7,238 nt of DNA from Anaerolineae bacterium (GTDB lineage Bacteria > Chloroflexota > Anaerolineae > 4572-78 > NAK82), in the NCBI GenBank assembly GCA_030598425.1, contig JAUVPY010000117.1:1-7238 (forward strand), in the 5' to 3' direction. The translations under genes and the position numbers were made by a program. The notes beneath the pieces are model-generated. The model was given only the letters and a program-made list of their open reading frames with translations. It made no database searches and was not told the DNA's origin. Positions 1-4,894 of the stretch are shown one piece after another. Position 1 is the first letter of the stretch, and every line of letters starts with the position of its first letter.

Positions 1-37
1 GCCGGAGCCCCTACAATTAATGAAACTCCCGCCCAAA

Positions 38-57
38 CCTGACCGATCCAGGTCAGG
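38..57. other. 7-bp perfect hairpin, possible terminator of a gene upstream of the window
   Basis: CCTGACC (38-44) and GGTCAGG (51-57) form a perfect 7-bp stem around a 6-nt loop. No clear U-tract follows on either strand, so a classical intrinsic terminator is not demonstrated. Frame 1 from the left edge stays open until a TGA at 40-42, inside this stem, so the hairpin could close a gene whose body lies outside the window, but 13 codons are too few to judge. Confidence 0.3.
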
Positions 58-93
58 CAACTTGCCCTCTCAAACGGGCGCGGTTAGGGCGTG

Positions 94-166
94 GGGTGAC
101 GAAAAAAGTACCCAAGGTGACTGCAAAATCCACTGATCACCCTTGGCGGCCAGTGCTGGCCGCCAA
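94..166 (+). promoter_or_regulatory. Structured 5' leader of the PPIase gene with overlapping, mutually exclusive stems
   Basis: Three potential stems lie just upstream of the PPIase start. The first, GGGT-g-AC (94-100) with GTACCC (108-113), closes an A-rich loop. The second pairs CCAAGGTGA (112-120) with TCACCCTTGG (137-146), with one bulged base. The third is a perfect 11-bp inverted repeat, TTGGCGGCCAG (143-153) and CTGGCCGCCAA (156-166), with TG between. The second and third share TTGG at 143-146, and the first and second share CC at 112-113, so neighbours cannot form fully together. The third stem ends 13 nt before the Shine-Dalgarno sequence. An operator reading of the 24-bp near-palindrome is equally possible. 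I recognise no known riboswitch class and cannot see a firm promoter in 1-189. The pairing is read directly; any regulatory role is inference. Confidence 0.4.
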
Positions 167-179
167 TCTGCTGTGGCTC

Positions 180-185
180 AGGAGA
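180..185 (+). promoter_or_regulatory. Ribosome binding site of the PPIase gene
   Basis: AGGAGA lies 4 nt before the ATG at 190 (GGAG core at 181-184, 5 nt from the ATG). It supports that start codon. Confidence 0.7.
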
Positions 186-189
186 AACG

Positions 190-1509
190 ATGGCCAAGGG
201 CAAAAAACAACAATCAAGGGAACCGACCAAGAAACAACTTGCCTTCTCACGCCGCGAGAGGAAGTCACGCAATAAGATCCTCATCGGCGTGGGGATAGTG
301 GTCGCCGTGGTTCTGGGTATCGCGTTGGCGGGCCTGTACGACCAACTCATCGCTAAGTCCAGTCGCCCGGTCGCTGTCGTAAACGACGCGCTGATAAGGG
401 CTGATGATTACCAGGACCGAGTCCGTTACCAGCGCTTCTTATTAGACACCAGGCTGCAAAACTTGCAGACGCAGTTGACGCTAATGAACCCAGAGGAAGC
501 GGGTAATGAGTTCCTGATCCAGTATTACGGGCAGCTTGCCGAACAAACCCAACAGCAGCGGCTGGTTGTCGACCAACAGACCGTTGATGATATGATGGAG
601 GAGGAATTGGCCAGGCAAGAAGCCGCCGAGGAGGGGCTGCCGGTAAGCGAAGATGAAGTCGATGAGGCGATACGGGCTGGCATCGCTGCTATGTCGGGCT
701 TTCTGACTGAGACACAGGCGACGGCAGTGGCCAGCACGGCGGTGGCGGCCACCGCCACCGCTGAGACCTTCACAGCCACGCCCGAGCCGGCCTCAACTCA
801 GTCTTTGACGGTCACGCTGGTCACCACGGCCACGCCAACCGCCACGCCTGAGATCCCCACCCCTGCTCCCACGCCAACGTTTCACATCATCACGGGAGAG
901 GAATTCAGCCAGGACTACGCCCGATTTCTTGATATCTTGAAGGAACAGACTGGCCTTTCTGAGGCCAAATATCGCCAGCTTATCAAGGCTGGGCTGCTCC
1001 TTGGCAAAGTCCGGGGGCACTTCGCCGATCAAGTACCGACCGAAGCAGAACAGGTCAACGTCAGCCACATCCAATTGGACACGCAAGACGAAGCCCAGGC
1101 GGCCGTAGAACGTCTCGACGCCGGAGAAGAGTTCGCCCTCGTCGCCTCGGAGGTCTCCACCGACACGTTCACGGCGGCGAATGGTGGCCAACTTGGCTGG
1201 GTCCTTGAGGGAGACTTGACGTCCCGTTATGGCCCAGAGCTTGAGACTAGCGCCTTTTCGCTGAGCCCAGGTGATTACAGCCAGCCAATCTCATCGACGT
1301 TTGGGTTTCACGTCATCATCGTGAACGAGCGCGGTCTGCGTCCGCTGGATGATTTCAGACTGCAAGCCCAACAACAGCAGGCCTATTTCGAGTGGTTGGA
1401 GGAAGCGAGGAACGCCGAGGGGGTTGAGAACCTCTGGCAACCAGAGATGGCTCCCCCCGATCCGCTCCTTGAGCGGTCGGCCGGAGGGATTCCTCCCAGC
1501 CAGCAATGA
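190..1509 (+). CDS. Membrane-anchored parvulin-type peptidyl-prolyl cis-trans isomerase (PpiC/SurA/PrsA-like)
   Basis: A 439-residue foldase expected to isomerise Xaa-Pro bonds in exported proteins outside the membrane. Residues 1-28 are strongly basic and cytoplasmic; 29-50 form one hydrophobic segment (signal anchor, no lipobox Cys). Residues 60-165 are charged and helical, SurA-N-like (VAVVNDALIRADDYQ is the usual opening). Residues 172-231 are a Thr/Ala/Pro-rich low-complexity linker, and 234-280 resume helical SurA-like sequence. The rotamase domain spans about 285-382: VSHIQL (His293), NGGQLGWV (331-338) and FGFHVIIV (371-378, His374) are the standard parvulin signatures. The C-terminus is Gln- and Pro-rich. 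The ATG at 190 follows a good Shine-Dalgarno sequence. The gene stands alone on its strand and converges on rel. Splitting of the helical domain by a TATP-type linker is a Chloroflexota habit. Family assignment is firm; the client proteins are unknown. Confidence 0.9.
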   Translation: MAKGKKQQSREPTKKQLAFSRRERKSRNKILIGVGIVVAVVLGIALAGLYDQLIAKSSRPVAVVNDALIRADDYQDRVRYQRFLLDTRLQNLQTQLTLMNPEEAGNEFLIQYYGQLAEQTQQQRLVVDQQTVDDMMEEELARQEAAEEGLPVSEDEVDEAIRAGIAAMSGFLTETQATAVASTAVAATATAETFTATPEPASTQSLTVTLVTTATPTATPEIPTPAPTPTFHIITGEEFSQDYARFLDILKEQTGLSEAKYRQLIKAGLLLGKVRGHFADQVPTEAEQVNVSHIQLDTQDEAQAAVERLDAGEEFALVASEVSTDTFTAANGGQLGWVLEGDLTSRYGPELETSAFSLSPGDYSQPISSTFGFHVIIVNERGLRPLDDFRLQAQQQQAYFEWLEEARNAEGVENLWQPEMAPPDPLLERSAGGIPPSQQ

Positions 1510-1518
1510 CGGTGTAAC

Positions 1519-1541
1519 AGGTGCAACGCACTTGTTGCCTT
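1519..1541. terminator. Possible bidirectional terminator between convergent PPIase and rel genes
   Basis: The 34-bp gap between two convergent stop codons contains GCAAC (1523-1527) and GTTGC (1534-1538) around a 6-nt loop. The stem can extend by AGG/CTT-type pairing past one bulged base. There is no long T-run on either side, so it would be a weak or non-canonical terminator. Position is the main argument. Confidence 0.3.
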
Positions 1542-1543
1542 GT

Positions 1544-3721
1544 CTACCCCGTTTGACGCCGCACTTCGACCACGTTTGGTAACCGCTCGACGCGAGCCAG
1601 CACCCGGCTCAGTTGGTCGATGTCGGCGATTTCCAGAGTGATCATCATCGTAGCCATATTTTCTTTCTTGCGAGTCGCGATGTTCGCGGCGCTGAGGTTG
1701 ATGGACTCGTCGGCGACAACTTCAGCGATATCACGCAGCAGCCCCTGTCGATCGTAGGCCTCAACCCGCACGTTGACCGGATGAGTCTCGGTCACCTCGT
1801 CGGTTCCCCAGTCCACCGTTATCAAGCGTTCCCGGTCGTTCATACGCAGAATGTTGGGGCATTCCTGGCGGTGAATAGAAACCCCTCGGCCCCGTGTGAT
1901 GTAACCCACAATCTCGTCGCCGGGCAGTGGATTACAGCAGCGAGCCAGGTTGGTGAGAAGGTCACCTACGCCATTAACCCGGACGCCGGTCGCCGGGGCG
2001 GCCAGCATAGTGCGGACTAACGGAAGCTCCAGTATTTCCTCTTCTGGTTCCGCTAACTCCAAGGCGCGCCCGGCGATCTGGTGGGCGTTGATATCACCCG
2101 CCCCAATGGCCGCCATCAAGTCATCTACTTTGTCATAGTTAAATCTCTTGGCGATCTGATCGTAGGGCGTCTCTACCAGGCCCAATCGCTTGAGTTCTCG
2201 CTCCAGCATCTCACGGCCCTGGACGATGTTCTCCTCCCGGTTCTGGCGCTTGAACCATTGGCGGATCTTGCTGCGTGCGCGCGAGGTCCTTATGTAGCCC
2301 AGGTGCGGGGTCAGCCAATCCCGGCTGGGACCGCCCCGTTTGGCGGCGAGGATCTCCACCTGGTCACCGTTTTGTAGCTGATAGTCGAGTGCGACCAGCC
2401 TGCCGTTGACCTTGGCCCCCCGGCAGCGATGGCCCACCTCCGTGTGAATGTGATAAGCAAAGTCGATGGGTGTCGAACCGGTAGGTAGGTCAATGATGTC
2501 GCCTTTAGGTGTGAAGGTATAGACGCGATCCTGAAAGACGTCGGTTTTGAGCGAGTCAATAAACTCGTGGGCATCGGTCACTTCCTGTCGCCATTCCATC
2601 AACTGACGCAGCCAGGCGATCTTGTTGTCGAAGACAGGATCCTGTCTGTGGCCTTCCTTGTATCGCCAATGAGCGGCGATGCCCAACTCCGCAGTATAAT
2701 CCATCTCGTAGGTGCGGATCTGTACTTCCAGCGGCTTGCCTTCCGGCCCCACAACGGCCGTGTGGAGAGCACGATACATGTTGTCTTTGGGGGTAGCGAT
2801 GTAGTCATCGAACTCGCCCGGGATGGGACGCCACAGACTGTGAATCACGCCCAGAGCGGCGTAGCAATCACCCGTTGACTCTACCGTAACTCTCACCCCA
2901 CGCACGTCGTAAATCTGGTTGAAGTCCACCCCTTTGCGTCGCATCTTGCGAAAGATGCTGTAAATCGGCTTGGGGCGTCCCCTAACATCGGCGTTGACAT
3001 CAGCATTGGCGAGCTCCTCCCGGACTCGCGTGACGATTATGGCGATGTAGCGTTCCCGGTCGAGGCGACGCTCATCGATAAGCGTCGCGATTTCCTTGTA
3101 AGTCTCCGGCTCCAAGTGGCGAAACGAAAGGTCTTCTAGCTCCCATTTGATCTGCCAGATGCCCAGGCGATTGGCCAACGGAGCGAAAATCTCCAGGGTT
3201 TCTCGCGCAATCCGCCTGCGCTTATGTTCTGGGAGCGAACCGAGCGTGCGCATATTGTGAAGCCGGTCGGCTAGTTTGATGAGCACCACGCGCACATCGT
3301 CTACCATGGCCAGCAACATCTTGCGCAGGCTTTCAGCCTGGGTATCTTCCTTGATATTGCGCTCGCTCATTCCGCTTAGCTGGTCGATTTGCCCCAACTT
3401 GGTAACCCCGTCAACCAGCTTTGCGATCCCCACTCCAAACTCAGCTTCCAGTCTCTCGTAGGTGACTTTGGTATCTTCTAGTGTGTCGTGCATCAGGGCA
3501 GCGGCCAGTGTATCTGTGTCCAGGCGCAGTTCGGCCAGCATTTGGGCGACCGCCAGGCAATGCTGGATATAGGGTTCACCAGAGGCACGCGTCTGATTGG
3601 CGTGGGCCTTGTTGGCCAGCTTAAAGGCGCGACGAAGCAACTCGCGCTCTCCTTCGGAACGTCCATTCCCAAGGCTCGCCAGCCAGGGCTCAAAATCCAT
3701 CACCTGATGGGACTTTTCCAT
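1544..3721 (-). CDS. rel: Bifunctional (p)ppGpp synthetase/hydrolase, RelA/SpoT (Rel) family
   Basis: The cytoplasmic enzyme that makes (p)ppGpp from ATP and GDP/GTP and hydrolyses it again, the centre of the stringent response. From the ATG at 3721 it has 725 residues, normal for a long Rel. Numbering here counts from an in-frame GTG at 3730, three codons upstream. The hydrolase HD domain (about 35-185) keeps His57, the HD pair 81-82 with EDT at 85-87, and LADRLHN (153-159), so it looks active. The synthetase domain (about 235-355) has GRPKPIYSIFRKM (251-263), YDVRGVRV (274-281), NMYRALHT (317-324) and EVQIRT (335-340). TGS spans about 396-465. The zinc-finger-like region has CC (598-599), His620 and Cys624. 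ACT covers 651-728. No strong Shine-Dalgarno separates the two starts; ATG is preferred by default. It lies 89 bp downstream of the PP2C gene but has its own promoter. Confidence 0.95.
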   Translation of the reverse strand: MEKSHQVMDFEPWLASLGNGRSEGERELLRRAFKLANKAHANQTRASGEPYIQHCLAVAQMLAELRLDTDTLAAALMHDTLEDTKVTYERLEAEFGVGIAKLVDGVTKLGQIDQLSGMSERNIKEDTQAESLRKMLLAMVDDVRVVLIKLADRLHNMRTLGSLPEHKRRRIARETLEIFAPLANRLGIWQIKWELEDLSFRHLEPETYKEIATLIDERRLDRERYIAIIVTRVREELANADVNADVRGRPKPIYSIFRKMRRKGVDFNQIYDVRGVRVTVESTGDCYAALGVIHSLWRPIPGEFDDYIATPKDNMYRALHTAVVGPEGKPLEVQIRTYEMDYTAELGIAAHWRYKEGHRQDPVFDNKIAWLRQLMEWRQEVTDAHEFIDSLKTDVFQDRVYTFTPKGDIIDLPTGSTPIDFAYHIHTEVGHRCRGAKVNGRLVALDYQLQNGDQVEILAAKRGGPSRDWLTPHLGYIRTSRARSKIRQWFKRQNREENIVQGREMLERELKRLGLVETPYDQIAKRFNYDKVDDLMAAIGAGDINAHQIAGRALELAEPEEEILELPLVRTMLAAPATGVRVNGVGDLLTNLARCCNPLPGDEIVGYITRGRGVSIHRQECPNILRMNDRERLITVDWGTDEVTETHPVNVRVEAYDRQGLLRDIAEVVADESINLSAANIATRKKENMATMMITLEIADIDQLSRVLARVERLPNVVEVRRQTG

Positions 3722-3730
3722 AGCACCCAC

Positions 3731-3761
3731 ATACCAGTGAAATGAGGTAAAGGTCTGGTAT
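3731..3761. promoter_or_regulatory. Inverted repeat at the rel transcription start, candidate operator or leader hairpin
   Basis: ATACCAG (3731-3737) and CTGGTAT (3755-3761) are perfect 7-bp inverted arms separated by 17 bp. The upstream arm begins one base after the rel -10 hexamer on the minus strand, and the other arm ends 9 bp before the ATG. A repressor dimer bound here would cover the start site; alternatively the transcript could fold near the ribosome entry site. The repeat is read directly; its function is inference. Confidence 0.4.
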
Positions 3762-3762
3762 C

Positions 3763-3791
3763 AGTATAATCCTGTTATGGCATTTTGGCAA
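3763..3791 (-). promoter_or_regulatory. Sigma70-type promoter for rel
   Basis: Read on the minus strand, TTGCCA (3791-3786) and TATACT (3768-3763) each match 5 of 6 consensus bases and are separated by exactly 17 bp. The predicted start is near 3756, giving a leader of about 35 nt to the ATG at 3721. It lies wholly in the gap after the phosphatase stop codon, so rel can be transcribed independently of that gene. Confidence 0.65.
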
Positions 3792-3810
3792 TGGGAATCT
3801 AGGGGAAGGT

Positions 3811-4641
3811 TTAGGGGTGCTGTAAGTCTTCCCAGCGAGGCATGTCTGGAAGTTGGCCGGTGCCGGGGATATCCCCCTCCATTTCAGCGTGGGATATATA
3901 CGTGATGCTGACGGAGATATTGTCGTCGCCACCACGCTCGTTGGCCAGGGCCACCAAGCTCTGCGCAGCTTCGGCGGGAGGACGGGCGCCGACGATATCG
4001 ACCAACTCCTGATTGCTGACGAGGTGTGTCAGCCCGTCGCTACATAAGACGAGAGTATCCTCAGGGGCAATTTGACGGACGAAGAGATCTACCTGGACCG
4101 TTTCGTACGCTCCGACGCTGCGTAAGATGACGTTGCGGTAAGGATGCGTCGCGGCCTGCTCAGCGTTGATGACGCCATCATTAAGCATCTCGGCTATCAG
4201 GCTGTGATCCTCAGTGATCTGCTCTATGCTATCGCCTCGGATCACGTAAGCGCGACTATCACCTACGTTGGCGACGATTAAATCATCGCCACGGATGACG
4301 GCCGCGACCACGGTGGTAGCCATCTCCCGGTGATCAGTGCGGTCACGATTCTGGGCGAAGATATCTGCGTTGGCCTCTTCGATGACCTGTCGTAAGCGGG
4401 CGCCGGAGTCATCACCGGCCTGCTCCTGATAGTAGGTGTAGATGATCTTGTTGACAGCATATTTACTGGCGACCTCGCCCGCGGTGGCCCCACCTACCCC
4501 GTCAGCCAGCACGTACAACCGACCGTAGGCTTTCTGGTCGGCGATTCGAAACGGCTCGTAGAACCCGACGTAGTCCTCGTTATGTTTTCGTTTTTGCCCC
4601 ACATCGGACAGTTGACTGGACTCGACCATCCACTCGGGCAT
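3811..4641 (-). CDS. PP2C-family (PPM) protein serine/threonine phosphatase, Stp/PrpC-like
   Basis: A soluble, metal-dependent phosphatase that removes phosphate from Ser/Thr, usually opposing Hanks-type kinases. It has 276 residues; the bacterial PP2C core is about 240. Motifs in order: SDVGQKRKHNED (12-23), LADGVGG (45-51, metal-binding Asp47), MATT (107-110), VANVGDSRAY (123-132), LCSDGLT (199-205, Asp202) and GGDDNISV (237-244, Asp240/Asn241). All the acidic metal-site positions are present, so it should be active. No membrane segment is seen; about 25 residues after the core are polar and Pro-containing. The ATG at 4641 is chosen because GGAGGA sits 7 nt upstream; the longer in-frame start at 4719 would overlap the promoter -35. 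No kinase gene is in the window. A role in regulating Rel next door is only a guess from proximity. Confidence 0.93.
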   Translation of the reverse strand: MPEWMVESSQLSDVGQKRKHNEDYVGFYEPFRIADQKAYGRLYVLADGVGGATAGEVASKYAVNKIIYTYYQEQAGDDSGARLRQVIEEANADIFAQNRDRTDHREMATTVVAAVIRGDDLIVANVGDSRAYVIRGDSIEQITEDHSLIAEMLNDGVINAEQAATHPYRNVILRSVGAYETVQVDLFVRQIAPEDTLVLCSDGLTHLVSNQELVDIVGARPPAEAAQSLVALANERGGDDNISVSITYISHAEMEGDIPGTGQLPDMPRWEDLQHP

Positions 4642-4648
4642 CGTCCGC

Positions 4649-4654
4649 TCCTCC
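4649..4654 (-). promoter_or_regulatory. Ribosome binding site that fixes the PP2C start
   Basis: GGAGGA on the minus strand lies 7 nt before the ATG at 4641. This near-perfect site decides for the 276-residue form over a 302-residue extension starting at 4719. Confidence 0.8.
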
Positions 4655-4690
4655 AACCTGTGCGGCGTAAATATCCGGGGCTCCACTAGA

Positions 4691-4719
4691 AGAATAGCAC
4701 AATTTGCGCAGAATTTCAA
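4691..4719 (-). promoter_or_regulatory. Extended -10 promoter for the PP2C gene
   Basis: On the minus strand TTGAAA (4719-4714, 5 of 6 consensus) is followed after exactly 17 bp by TATTCT (4696-4691, 4 of 6). A TG one base upstream of the -10 gives the extended TGn motif, which compensates for the weaker hexamer. The predicted start near 4684 gives a leader of about 43 nt. Confidence 0.6.
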
Positions 4720-4762
4720 CCAAGCTCAGATTCTTTCCACAGCTGATGCATAGTCCACAAGG

Positions 4763-4861
4763 TAGCATCCTGAGTAGCCGAAGCGCAGCGGAGGCGTACA
4801 CCTGCACTTGGTCACCGCAGGTGTACGTGCTCCACTGCGTTCCGCACTACTCAGGATGCTA
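4763..4861. repeat. 99-bp imperfect inverted repeat (REP/MITE-like palindrome)
   Basis: The arms at 4763-4805 and 4817-4861 surround an 11-nt loop. The outer 15 bp (4763-4777 against 4847-4861) and inner 11 bp (4795-4805 against 4817-4827) pair perfectly. The middle pairs partly, through CGCAG and GGAG blocks with a few mismatches and indels. The ends read TA-GCATCC and GGATGC-TA, so TA at both borders could be a target duplication, though a palindrome shows this anyway. It lies in the gap between the acyltransferase-like gene and the PP2C promoter, and as RNA would form a strong hairpin behind the former. No T-run follows, so it is not a standard terminator. It contains no credible ORF. A non-autonomous mobile or repetitive extragenic element is the best reading; a second copy would be needed to confirm it. 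Confidence 0.7.
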
Positions 4862-4894
4862 GTCTCGGGTTTGCCAAGAGGCCTTGCGGCAGCC

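Noticed and set aside
12..17. TACAAT as a -10 hexamer for the PPIase gene
   Set aside because: It matches 5 of 6 consensus bases, but the -35 region would fall outside the window, so it cannot be supported.
2..136. Open frame from the left edge, ending at 136
   Set aside because: Short, low-quality translation running through the hairpins at 38-57 and 94-113, with no ribosome site before its internal ATG at 20.
738..756. Perfect 9-bp inverted repeat (GGCGGTGGC/GCCACCGCC)
   Set aside because: It is inside the Ala/Thr codon run of the PPIase linker and is explained by repeated GCG/GCC and ACC codons.
3765..3770. Perfect TATAAT on the plus strand
   Set aside because: There is no -35 at the right distance and no plus-strand gene downstream; it is the complement side of the rel -10 region.
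4642..4719. 26-residue N-terminal extension of the PP2C protein
   Set aside because: It overlaps the predicted promoter, is not PP2C-like, and the internal ATG has a near-perfect Shine-Dalgarno sequence.
4732..4759. Two DnaA-box-like sites (CTTTCCACA, TAGTCCACA)
   Set aside because: Each differs from TTATCCACA at two positions, there is no cluster, and no origin-linked gene is nearby.
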